64,000 bases of DNA from Betaproteobacteria bacterium Ga0077540 (GTDB taxonomy: Bacteria; Pseudomonadota; Gammaproteobacteria; Burkholderiales; Methylophilaceae): the NCBI GenBank assembly GCA_001464125.1, contig LNEP01000001.1, forward strand, positions 310,001 through 374,000, given 5' to 3'. Position 1 is the first letter of the stretch, and each line of letters opens with the position of its first letter. Positions 10,265 to 18,456 of the stretch are shown piece by piece. The notes under the pieces were generated by a model that had not been told where the DNA came from, ran no database searches, and saw only the letters and a list, made by a program, of their open reading frames with translations. A program made the position numbers and the translations under genes.

Positions 10265-10266
10265 CT

Positions 10267-10929
10267 ATGAAGGCGCAAACAATTAATAAAAATACGCCGC
10301 AACCTGAAATTATGCCGCATATTCCACCCCATGATGAAATGCTGAGCCGCATTGGGCATGTGACCCGTGCTTTGCATGATAATTTAAGTGGCTTAGGTTT
10401 TGACAAAATGTTGGAACAAGTGGCGTCTGAAATTCCAGATGCGCGCGATCGTCTCAATTATGTGGCGCGAATGACAGAACAGGCTGCTGAGCGTGTGTTG
10501 AACGCGACAGATGAAGCAACGCCACTACAAACAGACATGGCAACCGCTGCCGCAGCGTTGGAAAAGCGTTGGACAGAAGTGATGGACAAGCCTTCACTCA
10601 AGTCTGAATACAATGCGCAGGTGCAAGAAACGCTGGCGTTTTTAAAGCTCACAGACAAAAACACAGCCGCAACCAAAGCATTGCTGATGGATATTATGAT
10701 GGCGCAAGATTTCCAAGATTTAACTGGACAAGTGATTAAGAAAATTACGTCTCTGGCACAAGATTTGGAAAAGCAATTGGTACAAGTATTGGTAGATTTT
10801 TCACCGCCAGTACACAAGAAAGAAGACGATTCATTAATGAATGGGCCACAAATTGACCCAGTTAACACAGTGGATGTAGTGGCAAGCCAAGAGCAAGTGG
10901 ATGATTTGTTAGATAGCTTAGGGTTCTAA
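10267..10929 (+). CDS. cheZ: CheY-phosphate phosphatase CheZ
   Basis: A 220-residue, almost wholly helical protein that speeds dephosphorylation of CheY-P. The central long hairpin contains AQDFQDLTGQVIKKI, which holds the catalytic Gln of the family (the Q in FQDLTGQ). The C-terminal peptide QEQVDDLLDSLGF is the CheY-binding helix. Its ribosome site (GGAG) lies inside the last codons of cheY. CheZ is typical of beta- and gammaproteobacteria. The convergent DUF779 gene ends 11 bases downstream. Confidence 0.95.
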   Translation: MKAQTINKNTPQPEIMPHIPPHDEMLSRIGHVTRALHDNLSGLGFDKMLEQVASEIPDARDRLNYVARMTEQAAERVLNATDEATPLQTDMATAAAALEKRWTEVMDKPSLKSEYNAQVQETLAFLKLTDKNTAATKALLMDIMMAQDFQDLTGQVIKKITSLAQDLEKQLVQVLVDFSPPVHKKEDDSLMNGPQIDPVNTVDVVASQEQVDDLLDSLGF

Positions 10930-10940
10930 TAAAGACTAAC

Positions 10941-11324
10941 TTAATAGCCAACTCTCACTACCGGTGGGAGGCTGGCTAACTCTTCGTCCGAGTACAACCT
11001 TCCTTGTGTAATAAACGCAAATCCGCTGCCACAATCTAAAGAGAATGAACCACTAGAGCCTGGCTGTGCATCCAAGATGGTGTGCATATTTTCAGCAAAG
11101 GTAAAGTGGCTGTCGCCCACATAGAACGTTGCTTTTTTCTCTGTACCTAATATTCCGAGCACAACGTCTGAAGGGCTAGGATGAAACTCATTTTTAGGCA
11201 TACAGAGTGGGCCACTGCCTTCACAACAGCCACCCGACTGTAAAAAGATAATATCGCCATGTTCAGCCACCAGTTTATCTATCAAAGCGATAGCCGGTGG
11301 GGTTGCAGATACACGTTCAGCCAT
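10941..11324 (-). CDS. DUF779 family protein, partner of aldehyde dehydrogenase
   Basis: A 127-residue DUF779 protein of unknown biochemical role. Members commonly sit beside ExaC/AldB-type aldehyde dehydrogenases, as here. The signature FLQSGGCCEGSGPLC has three conserved cysteines, which suggests metal or thiol chemistry, and DCGSGFAF adds another. I choose the ATG at 11324 because GGAG stands before it. A longer reading from 11357 would add 11 residues with no ribosome site. It lies downstream of the dehydrogenase, separated by a strong stem-loop. Confidence 0.85.
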   Translation of the reverse strand: MAERVSATPPAIALIDKLVAEHGDIIFLQSGGCCEGSGPLCMPKNEFHPSPSDVVLGILGTEKKATFYVGDSHFTFAENMHTILDAQPGSSGSFSLDCGSGFAFITQGRLYSDEELASLPPVVRVGY

Positions 11325-11367
11325 TTTATTTTCTCCGTGACATGAGGAAACCCTCATGGCTTAAATA

Positions 11368-11395
11368 AAAGGAGGCGAGAAATCTCGCCTCCTTT
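11368..11395 (-). other. Stem-loop between aldehyde dehydrogenase and DUF779 genes
   Basis: AAAGGAGGCGAGA (11368-11380) pairs perfectly with TCTCGCCTCCTTT (11383-11395). On the minus strand it is followed by TTTTATTT. It could be a partial terminator that lowers DUF779 expression relative to the dehydrogenase, or an mRNA 3'-end stabiliser. It also hides a GGAGG-type sequence. Confidence 0.65.
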
Positions 11396-11426
11396 ATCCA
11401 TCATGACAGCATACTTAACCTAACAA

Positions 11427-12947
11427 CTAGAAAAAGCCTAACTTATTAGGGTTATAACTCACCAACAAGTTTTTGGTTTGTTGGTAATGGTCTAACATCA
11501 TTTTGTGGTTTTCACGGCCAATACCAGACTCTTTGTAACCACCAAATGCAGCGTGTGCAGGGTAAGCATGGTAGCAGTTAGTCCACACGCGACCAGCTTT
11601 AATGCCACGACCCATGCGGTACGCGGTGTTGCCGTTACGGCTCCAAACGCCTGCACCTAAACCAAAAATAGTGTCATTCGCAATCGCTAGTGCGTCTGCT
11701 TCGTCTTTAAAGGTGGTCACTGCGAGCACTGGGCCAAAAATCTCTTCTTGGAATACACGCATTTTGTTGTGGCCTTTAAGCAAGGTAGGCTCAACATAGT
11801 ACCCGTCCGAAAAATCGCCACTTAATACTTTGCGGTTACCACCACACAACACTTGCGCACCTTCTTGTTTGCCAATGTCTATGTAGTTCATGATTTTGTT
11901 CAGTTGGTCTTGAGAAGCTTGCGCGCCAATCATGGTGTTAGGGTCTAACGGGTTGCCCTGTTTAATCGCGGCAATACGCGGCATCACGCGTTCCATAAAC
12001 TTGTCATAGATAGACTCTTGAATCACTGCACGAGATGGGCAGGTGCACACTTCGCCTTGGTTAAAGGCAAACAATACTAGGCCCTCAATCGCTTTATCTA
12101 GGAATGCATCATCTTCTTGCATCACATCTGCAAAGAAAATATTGGGAGACTTACCGCCCAATTCCAACGTGGCTGGAATTAAATTGTTTGCTGCAGCAGT
12201 AGCAATGGCACGGCCAGTAGCAGTAGAGCCGGTAAAGCCGATTTTGGCAATACGTTTGCTGTTAGCCAATGGTGCGCCTACTTCACGGCCATAACCGTTG
12301 ACGATGTTAATCACGCCTGGAGGCACTAAATCAGCAATGGTTTCTAATAAAATTAAGATAGAAATCGGTGTGAATTCTGCTGGCTTCATTACCACGCAGT
12401 TGCCTGCAGCAAGGGCTGGCGCCAGTTTCCATGCCGCCATTAAAATTGGGAAGTTCCATGGAATAATTTGACCCACTACACCCAAAGGTTCATGGTAGTG
12501 ATACGCCACAGTGTCGTGATCAATTTCGCTGATGCCGCCTTCTTGTGCGCGAATGGCACCGGCAAAGTAACGGAAGTGGTCAGCACTGAGTGGAATATCC
12601 GCGTTCATGGTTTCGCGAATCGGTTTACCGTTATCTACAGTCTCTGCCGTCGCAATCAGCGCTAAGTTGGCTTCAATACGGTCGGCAATTTTTAGAAGTA
12701 CATTTGCGCGCTCGGTGGTTGAGGTTTTGCCCCATTTATCGGCGGCTGCATGGGCAGCGTCTAATGCCAACTCTACGTCTTCTGCAGTTGAGCGAGCGGC
12801 TTTGGTATAGGCTTTACCGGTAATCGGTGTAATCACATCAAAATATTCGCCTTTGGTAGGTGCAACCCATTTGCCACCAATAAAATTGTCGTATTTGGCT
12901 TTATAAGGGATTGTTACACCCAAGCCTTTTAATATATCCAAACTCAT
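11427..12947 (-). CDS. NAD-dependent aldehyde dehydrogenase, ExaC/AldB type
   Basis: A 506-residue member of the aldehyde dehydrogenase superfamily, the usual length for ExaC/AcoD acetaldehyde dehydrogenases. The visible motifs are [23 protein letters not shown] (cofactor binding), [10 protein letters not shown] (Rossmann loop), [11 protein letters not shown] with the general-base Glu, and [12 protein letters not shown] with the catalytic Cys. The double-Cys form is typical of this subgroup. The C-terminus has the [11 protein letters not shown] signature. The likely substrate is acetaldehyde or another short aldehyde, and formaldehyde oxidation cannot be excluded. The DUF779 neighbour supports the subgroup. 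Two inverted repeats lie upstream, which suggests regulation. Confidence 0.9.
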   Translation of the reverse strand: MSLDILKGLGVTIPYKAKYDNFIGGKWVAPTKGEYFDVITPITGKAYTKAARSTAEDVELALDAAHAAADKWGKTSTTERANVLLKIADRIEANLALIATAETVDNGKPIRETMNADIPLSADHFRYFAGAIRAQEGGISEIDHDTVAYHYHEPLGVVGQIIPWNFPILMAAWKLAPALAAGNCVVMKPAEFTPISILILLETIADLVPPGVINIVNGYGREVGAPLANSKRIAKIGFTGSTATGRAIATAAANNLIPATLELGGKSPNIFFADVMQEDDAFLDKAIEGLVLFAFNQGEVCTCPSRAVIQESIYDKFMERVMPRIAAIKQGNPLDPNTMIGAQASQDQLNKIMNYIDIGKQEGAQVLCGGNRKVLSGDFSDGYYVEPTLLKGHNKMRVFQEEIFGPVLAVTTFKDEADALAIANDTIFGLGAGVWSRNGNTAYRMGRGIKAGRVWTNCYHAYPAHAAFGGYKESGIGRENHKMMLDHYQQTKNLLVSYNPNKLGFF

Positions 12948-13004
12948 GCTAACTCCTATAGTTTTTTTGTAGATAATCTAATATAACTAACTCGCACCCC
13001 ATAT

Positions 13005-13067
13005 GATTGAAAGTGAATTTCAATCGACCACTTAATTCGCCCAAAACCCTCACCAATAGAGGGTTTT
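13005..13067. promoter_or_regulatory. Two inverted repeats between aldehyde dehydrogenase and cyclase genes
   Basis: The 308-base divergent gap (12948-13255) holds GATTGAAA (13005-13012) facing TTTCAATC (13018-13025) across GTGAA. It also holds AAAACCCTC (13043-13051) facing GAGGGTTTT (13059-13067) across 7 bases. The first looks like a regulator operator for the dehydrogenase. The second could be an operator or a leader hairpin. The rest of the gap is AT-rich, and I see no convincing sigma-70 promoter. Confidence 0.55.
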
Positions 13068-13255
13068 CAATGTGAATTATCATAAAACATTAAACCTTAC
13101 TAACCTGTAAATCAAGTACTTTGTGCATTAAACATTTAATTATTTGTAATATATAAAACAGCATTTCAATACACTTGTATAGCTTCCTTTTACGCGCTAG
13201 GTTATAGTGATAATTCAGCATTTACAGACTTAATCAGGCGGCTATTACAGCGAAT

Positions 13256-14518
13256 ATGATTGCGAATTCACCTCAATTTTTCGTCAGGGCACGGCAAGCG
13301 TTCAAACAGGCTGTCGAGCAAAACATTATCACGCAAAGTGATGAGACGCTTGGTAAGACTATTCTATCTATGTTGGTACTGGCAGAGAGTGCGGTCAGCA
13401 TTTTTTGGATATTCACAATATCGGGTTTAGGAGAGGGTTACGCGCTCATGGCGATAACGCCTTATGTGTACTTGATATTCTCTTATTTAAGTTTGTTTGT
13501 GTTTTACCGCACACAACGCTACCACTACTTTATTTTTACACAACTTATCATGCTGCTAGTGATGCCATTCTTTCTACAGTGGACGATTGGCGGCTATCAA
13601 GCCGCAGGTGGTGTGGCTATTTGGGCCATCCTGTCTCCAATTGGCGCCTTGATGATACTGGGTACACGCAAATCTTTGCCTTGGTTTATGTTGTTTGTAT
13701 TCTTGGCAGGTTTTTCATGGCTATTTAACGATTTATTCTCAGGCAACCTCATGCCCATGCCCGCAAGTGTCAAAGATACCTTCTTGCTGATGAATATCAT
13801 TGGTACGGCATGCATTTTGTACGCGGCCATGAGCTACTTCCAATCGCAAAAAGAACGGACGTTGCGTGCACTAGCAGAAGAACAGGCACGTTCAGATAAG
13901 TTGCTTCTGAACATACTGCCAACCTCAATTGCGCAACGTTTAAAAAATCAAGATAAACGTATTGCAGACAGTCATGCATCGGTCACCATTTTGTTTGCGG
14001 ATATCGTGGGTTTTACCAAACTTAGCACCACCATGGAGCCATTTGATTTGGTGAACTTACTCAGTGGTATTTTTTCTATGTTTGACATGCTGGCCGAAGG
14101 GCACAAGTTAGAAAAAATTAAGACCATTGGGGATGGCTACTTAGTGGTGGGTGGTGTGCCACTTTTTTTACAAAATCATGCTAACGAAGTTGCTGAGTTT
14201 GCTATTGAAATGCGCGCTGCACTCAGTGCTTTTAATCAAAAAACTGGGCACCAATTACAAATGCGCATAGGCATAAGTTCTGGCCCAGTAGTGGCTGGCG
14301 TGATTGGCACCAGTAAGTTCGCCTATGATATTTGGGGGGATGCCGTCAATATGGCCAGCCGCATGGAGCAGACTGGGTTGGTTGATGAGATACAAGTATC
14401 AGAGAGTACCTATCAGTTGCTTAAGGATGATTACGAGTTTGAACGCCGACAGGATGTGCAGATTAAAGGCAAAGGGTTGGTCGATACCTATTTGCTCAAA
14501 GCCCCGATTAAAAAATAA
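13256..14518 (+). CDS. Membrane-bound class III adenylate cyclase
   Basis: A 420-residue protein. Residues about 40-200 form roughly six membrane segments. A short coiled linker with LLLNILPTSIAQRL leads to a class III cyclase domain (about 230-415). FADIVGFT carries the first metal Asp and KIKTIGDGYL the second. The substrate-selecting positions read Lys (IKTIGD) and Asp (AYDIWGD), the adenylate rather than guanylate cyclase combination. NMASRME supplies the transition-state Asn and Arg. It therefore most likely makes cAMP from ATP as a homodimer at the membrane. No effector gene is adjacent. The start ATG has only a poor ribosome site. Confidence 0.88.
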   Translation: MIANSPQFFVRARQAFKQAVEQNIITQSDETLGKTILSMLVLAESAVSIFWIFTISGLGEGYALMAITPYVYLIFSYLSLFVFYRTQRYHYFIFTQLIMLLVMPFFLQWTIGGYQAAGGVAIWAILSPIGALMILGTRKSLPWFMLFVFLAGFSWLFNDLFSGNLMPMPASVKDTFLLMNIIGTACILYAAMSYFQSQKERTLRALAEEQARSDKLLLNILPTSIAQRLKNQDKRIADSHASVTILFADIVGFTKLSTTMEPFDLVNLLSGIFSMFDMLAEGHKLEKIKTIGDGYLVVGGVPLFLQNHANEVAEFAIEMRAALSAFNQKTGHQLQMRIGISSGPVVAGVIGTSKFAYDIWGDAVNMASRMEQTGLVDEIQVSESTYQLLKDDYEFERRQDVQIKGKGLVDTYLLKAPIKK

Positions 14519-14527
14519 CGCAACTAT

Positions 14528-14556
14528 TTGGAAGCCAATCATAGATGCTATATAAT
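14528..14556 (+). promoter_or_regulatory. Sigma-70 promoter of tRNA-Ser
   Basis: TTGGAA (14528-14533), a 17-base spacer, and a perfect TATAAT (14551-14556) lie 13 bases before the tRNA. The promoter starts directly after the cyclase stop codon. Confidence 0.8.
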
Positions 14557-14569
14557 CCGCTTCCCACAC

Positions 14570-14659
14570 GGAGAGATGGATGAGCGGTTTAAGTCACCAC
14601 CCTGGAAAGGTGGCACAGGGGCAACTCTGTCGAGGGTTCGAATCCCTCTCTCTCCGCCA
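14570..14659 (+). tRNA. tRNA-Ser, anticodon GGA
   Basis: A 90-nt type II tRNA with a long variable arm. The acceptor stem is GGAGAGA with TCTCTCC. The anticodon stem CCACC/GGTGG closes the loop CTGGAAA (anticodon GGA, reads UCC and UCU). The T-arm has GGTTCGAATCC, and CCA is encoded. Confidence 0.97.
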
Positions 14660-14801
14660 AAATTCTTGAAGCAAACATTTCCTGATTTTTTCTGTGCTCC
14701 AGTAATATAACTAGTACGCACATTGTATTTCTGCACTTTTCAGCTTGATTTAAGTTTCACTCTGTAAATTGACCACTCTAGTTCAACAAAGGAGTGATTC
14801 A

Positions 14802-15125
14802 ATGAAAACATCAATTTACAAATTAACAGTGGCTACAGCATTTGCATTTGCAGCCATGACATCTAGCGTATATGCAGATGACGATGATATTCAAGAAATG
14901 GAAGCAATCTCTAAACAGTTTGGATTTATTAGCTTAGACGAAGCCAAAACTAAAGCAATCGCAGCTAAGCCAGGCGTGGTAAAAGATGCGGACTTAGAAA
15001 ACCGCAAATTTGGTAAAGGCTGGGATTATGAGTTTGAAATTGTGGATGGCGATGGTAAAGAGTGGGAAGTCAAGATCGACGCTAAAACCGGTAAAGTTAA
15101 AAGTGTAAACCGTGAGTGGTTTTAA
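14802..15125 (+). CDS. Exported PepSY-domain protein
   Basis: A 107-residue protein with a Sec signal peptide (residues 1-23, cut near VYADDDD) and one PepSY-type domain. KFGKGWDYEFEIVDGDGKEWEVKIDAKTGKV is its diagnostic part (described here by key residues W, Y, E and DAKTG). The ATG at 14802 is chosen for its AGGAG site. Such small periplasmic proteins often sit beside OmpR-type two-component systems, as this one does. It is convergent with the sensor kinase gene, and a related PepSY protein heads the kinase operon (17190-17525). A role in modulating the sensor is inferred. Confidence 0.85.
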   Translation: MKTSIYKLTVATAFAFAAMTSSVYADDDDIQEMEAISKQFGFISLDEAKTKAIAAKPGVVKDADLENRKFGKGWDYEFEIVDGDGKEWEVKIDAKTGKVKSVNREWF

Positions 15126-15145
15126 TCAATAATCAACATGTGGCA

Positions 15146-15180
15146 AGCATGGGCTGTTTGGCATATGTACAGTCCATGCT
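15146..15180. other. Twelve-bp stem-loop between convergent genes
   Basis: AGCATGGGCTGT (15146-15157) pairs with ACAGTCCATGCT (15169-15180), with one G-T wobble and an 11-nt loop. It lies between the PepSY gene and the convergent kinase gene. No T run follows on either strand. A 3'-end stabiliser or bidirectional transcription barrier is plausible. Confidence 0.6.
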
Positions 15181-15202
15181 GTTAGCGTAATGGCTATAAA
15201 CG

Positions 15203-16522
15203 TTATTTGAATTTAGCTTCAACACGTAAGCCACCTAAAGCTGCCGACCTACCAAATACTAATGTCCCGCCGTAGCTTTCAACAATATCATTCACAATCG
15301 CCAACCCTAAACCGCTACCCGGTTTAGATTCATCTGCACGAAAACCTCTGCGTGTGAGCAAATTCAAATCGTAGAGTGATGCACCCGGACCATCATCCTC
15401 TACGACAAACGAAGTACTCTCACCACCAATCACGGTCAAAGAAACGCGGTTACGACACCATTTGCAGGCGTTATCCAGCAAATTCCCTAACATCTCGAGT
15501 AAATCTTCTTTATCACCTTTAAACTGTGCATCAGCAATGATTTCCCAAGTGATGGTGACATTTTTCTCTCCATAGATTTGTCTTAGAGTGTTGATAAGTT
15601 CGGTAATGCTGAGGCTTAAGTTAGCTTGGCGACCAGGGCGGATGTCGCCAATTAATCTAGCCCGTTTTAATTCACGTTCTATCACTTGGTGCATGGCTTG
15701 GGTCGACTCGTAAATAGACAACTCCGCTTCTGCAGGGCTGCAAGTGCTTAGTTTTTCTGCTGTTTGGTTGAGGAGCGTAAGCCTTGTTTTTAGACTGTGC
15801 GCCAGATTACCAATCGATTCACGAGAGCGTTGATATTTGCTATCCATTGCCGTGAGTAAGCGATTAATTTGTGTAACCAAAGGCATGATTTCAGAGGGCG
15901 CTGCAACATCTAAATGGGTGGCTTCACCGCGTTCTAGCTGTGCAATATTAGCTTGTACTTTTTGTAGAGGCGCTAGCGCATTTAATATCATGTGGCGCTG
16001 AACAAATAAGATGATGGCTAATCCGAATATAGATATTGCAGCGTACAGCCATTGAAAATGACGGATATTTGCTTGCAGTGGTTGAATGTTTTCGGCCACT
16101 GCAATAGTAATGACATGGTTATTTTTTTTATAGCCATACAACATGACAAGCAAAGGTTGCTGCTCAGGGCCTGTTATGTTCAGTTTTTCACTCTTCCCAG
16201 CGGCAAGTGTATGGATATCAAGCGTTGAATCCCACAGTGAGCGTGAAATAAGCTGTTGTTGCTCTGTTGATACCACATAGTAATGACCAGAGAATTGGCG
16301 CTGGTAAATAGCGCCCATGCGGTTTGCGTCCAATATCATCTCGCCGTTAGGGCTAAAAGATAAAATTGCTAGCAAGTTTTCGCTCTCGCGTTGAAGTCTG
16401 TCTGACAGCTGATTTTCAGTGAGTGCACTGATGGCGTAACTTGCAATCATCCATTGTAATGCGAGTAATAAGACCAAACTGACGGTTAAGCTCCATGATA
16501 ATCTGGCTCTTAGTGAGGTCAT
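15203..16522 (-). CDS. Two-component sensor histidine kinase
   Basis: A 439-residue membrane kinase of the PhoQ/QseC-like group. TM1 is at about 10-30, a periplasmic sensor at about 31-145, and TM2 at about 146-168. A HAMP-like linker follows. The dimerisation domain has the phosphorylated His in NLAHSLKTRL. The ATPase domain has LLDNACKWC (N box), VVEDDGPG (G1) and GSGLGLAIV (G2). It overlaps the response regulator gene by four bases. The signal is not evident from the sequence; cations or cationic peptides are common for relatives. Confidence 0.93.
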   Translation of the reverse strand: MTSLRARLSWSLTVSLVLLLALQWMIASYAISALTENQLSDRLQRESENLLAILSFSPNGEMILDANRMGAIYQRQFSGHYYVVSTEQQQLISRSLWDSTLDIHTLAAGKSEKLNITGPEQQPLLVMLYGYKKNNHVITIAVAENIQPLQANIRHFQWLYAAISIFGLAIILFVQRHMILNALAPLQKVQANIAQLERGEATHLDVAAPSEIMPLVTQINRLLTAMDSKYQRSRESIGNLAHSLKTRLTLLNQTAEKLSTCSPAEAELSIYESTQAMHQVIERELKRARLIGDIRPGRQANLSLSITELINTLRQIYGEKNVTITWEIIADAQFKGDKEDLLEMLGNLLDNACKWCRNRVSLTVIGGESTSFVVEDDGPGASLYDLNLLTRRGFRADESKPGSGLGLAIVNDIVESYGGTLVFGRSAALGGLRVEAKFK

Positions 16523-17187
16523 GCGCTATCACTTTCAAACACGTAGCCTTGGCCTCTTCTGGTCTTAATCAAATCCGCGCCAATCATCTGACGTAGTCGG
16601 TTTACGTATACTTCGATAACATTGCTATCTTTATCTTCATCATACTCATAAACGTGCTCGGTTAATCTAGACTTAGAGAGCACTTGGCCCGGGTGCAACA
16701 TAAAGTAGCGAAGCAACTTGAACTCTGTGCCAGTAAGCTGATGCGTTTGCCCATTCTGCAACTGAATTTGCTGCTTGTCTTCCTCAAGTGTAAATTGTGC
16801 TGTACTCAGGTGGCCAATCGTCGCACCAATGCTGCGTTTAAGTACGGCATTCATTCTCGCCAGCAACTCATCAAACTGAAATGGTTTGCCAACGTAATCA
16901 TCCGCTCCCGCTCTAAAACCATCCACTTTTTCTTGCCAGCTACCTCTAGCCGTTAAAATTACCACAGGCACTTGATTGTGTCGCGCGCGCCAACTTTTGA
17001 GTACATCAAGCCCATTCTTTTTAGGTAATCCTAAATCTAAAACAACTAAGTCATATGGCTCAATATCGCCTAGGGCTTCGGCATCAATCCCATCTCGGGA
17101 TAGATCGACAGAAAAGCCCGCCTTCTTCATGGCCAGCTGTAACTGGGTGCCTAGCGTAACGTCATCTTCAACTAGCAAAACGCGCAT
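16519..17187 (-). CDS. OmpR-family response regulator
   Basis: A 222-residue regulator. The receiver has Asp8 and Asp9, phosphoacceptor Asp51 (VVLDLGLPKKNG), Thr79 and Lys101. The C-terminal winged helix (about 125-220) has LTGTEFKLL and the recognition part SNVIEVYVNRLRQ. It probably activates or represses its own operon and the nearby PepSY gene. It is the middle gene of PepSY-regulator-kinase, two bases after PepSY and overlapping the kinase by four. Confidence 0.95.
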   Translation of the reverse strand: MRVLLVEDDVTLGTQLQLAMKKAGFSVDLSRDGIDAEALGDIEPYDLVVLDLGLPKKNGLDVLKSWRARHNQVPVVILTARGSWQEKVDGFRAGADDYVGKPFQFDELLARMNAVLKRSIGATIGHLSTAQFTLEEDKQQIQLQNGQTHQLTGTEFKLLRYFMLHPGQVLSKSRLTEHVYEYDEDKDSNVIEVYVNRLRQMIGADLIKTRRGQGYVFESDSA

Positions 17188-17189
17188 AA

Positions 17190-17525
17190 TTAATCTTGTT
17201 CCAGTTTGATTAATGTGCCCGTTTTGGCGTCTAGTTTGATTTCCCAGACGGTGCCTTGGCTATCCAAAAGCTCAACCTCGTATACATAAATGCCTTTTTT
17301 GGATTCCAGCTCTGTTTCAAGAATCTTGCCAGCTTTAATAGACTTGGCTTTGGTGTGAATACTTTCCAATGGTAGTATTTGCCCGGACGCACTAAGCTTG
17401 CGCGCAGTTGCTTGGCTAATGTCGGCCTGCACTGGAACAGGGTTTAGCAACACACCATAGCCAAAAACTAAGAAAGCAAATAGTAGTGATTGATTGCTTT
17501 TAATTTGAATGAAAATTTGTTTCAT
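17190..17525 (-). CDS. PepSY-domain protein heading the two-component operon
   Basis: A 111-residue protein with an N-terminal hydrophobic signal or anchor (about 12-34, cut near VQAD) and one PepSY domain with VYEVELLDSQG and IKLDAKTG. It is the first gene of the operon with the response regulator and kinase. A related PepSY protein is encoded just beyond the kinase on the other strand. The function is probably periplasmic modulation of the sensor, inferred from the arrangement. Confidence 0.85.
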   Translation of the reverse strand: MKQIFIQIKSNQSLLFAFLVFGYGVLLNPVPVQADISQATARKLSASGQILPLESIHTKAKSIKAGKILETELESKKGIYVYEVELLDSQGTVWEIKLDAKTGTLIKLEQD

Positions 17526-17618
17526 ACTAAATAGTAAGTGAGTATGTTGAAAGTAGCCACAGTAAACCGTCAGGCTTAATTGAACATGAATATTGTAGTG
17601 AATTTGTAAAGATTTGAT

Positions 17619-18437
17619 ATGACTGTTGAAATAGTATTGTTGTTTGTTTTGGTGGGCGCTTGCGTAGGGGTGTTATCTGGCTTGCTAGGTATTGGTGGTG
17701 GACTGGTGTTAGTGCCTTTCTTTTCTGCTATGTTTGTTGCACTTAAGCTTCCGTCGGAAACAGTGTTTCATTATGCGTTAGGTACTTCGATGGCATGTAT
17801 TGTACTGACATCAGTCTTTAGTTTAATGGCCCATCAGCGCAAACAAGGTGTGCTCTGGCACTACGTAAAATCGATGGCCTTGGGCGTGGTCTTAGGGGCG
17901 TTTTTGAGTACCTTTTGGGTAGCGAGTCTAAAAACGACAGTGTTAATGATTATTTTTTCTGTGTTTTTGGTGTTTGTTGCTTGGCAGATGCTCAGAAGTA
18001 ATACTAGGCAATCGTTAGATACGTCACCGACAGCGGTATCAAAGATTGAGTTGCTGATGGTTTCAACATTGATTGGCGTGGTTTCAGCAATTGTTTCAAT
18101 TGGCGGTGGGTCGCTAACAGTGCCTTATCTTGCTTACAGAAATGTACCTATTAAGCAGGCTATTGGTACTTCAGCCGCTTTAGGTTTTCCTATTTCTTTG
18201 GCTGGCACATTAGGGTATATCTATAACGGTCCTGCCATGACATGGCTGGACAAATTACCGCTAACCTTAGGCTATATTTATTTACCAGCAGTCATCTTGG
18301 TTTCTATCATGAGTGTTTTTACGGTTAAGCTAGGCGCAAATCTAGCGCATCAGTTACCGGTCAATGTCATTAAGCGGATTTTTGCCTGCTTACTAATAGC
18401 CATCAGTATTAAAGTTCTTTGGTCGGGTGTTTCATAA
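17619..18437 (+). CDS. TauE/SafE family membrane permease
   Basis: A 272-residue protein with about eight membrane segments and the internal two-fold repeat of TauE/SafE proteins: GLLGIGGGLVLVP near residue 21 and SIGGGSLTVPYL near residue 160. The family exports sulfite, sulfoacetate or other organic anions, but this substrate is unknown. It is divergent from the PepSY-regulator-kinase operon and 19 bases before relA, with which it may be co-transcribed. The ribosome site is weak. Confidence 0.88.
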   Translation: MTVEIVLLFVLVGACVGVLSGLLGIGGGLVLVPFFSAMFVALKLPSETVFHYALGTSMACIVLTSVFSLMAHQRKQGVLWHYVKSMALGVVLGAFLSTFWVASLKTTVLMIIFSVFLVFVAWQMLRSNTRQSLDTSPTAVSKIELLMVSTLIGVVSAIVSIGGGSLTVPYLAYRNVPIKQAIGTSAALGFPISLAGTLGYIYNGPAMTWLDKLPLTLGYIYLPAVILVSIMSVFTVKLGANLAHQLPVNVIKRIFACLLIAISIKVLWSGVS

Positions 18438-18456
18438 TTTGATGCGATAATATTTT

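Noticed and set aside
11341..11356. CATGAGG...CCTCATG dyad as an operator
   Set aside because: It is short and lies just before the DUF779 ribosome site and next to a much stronger stem-loop; nothing supports regulatory use.
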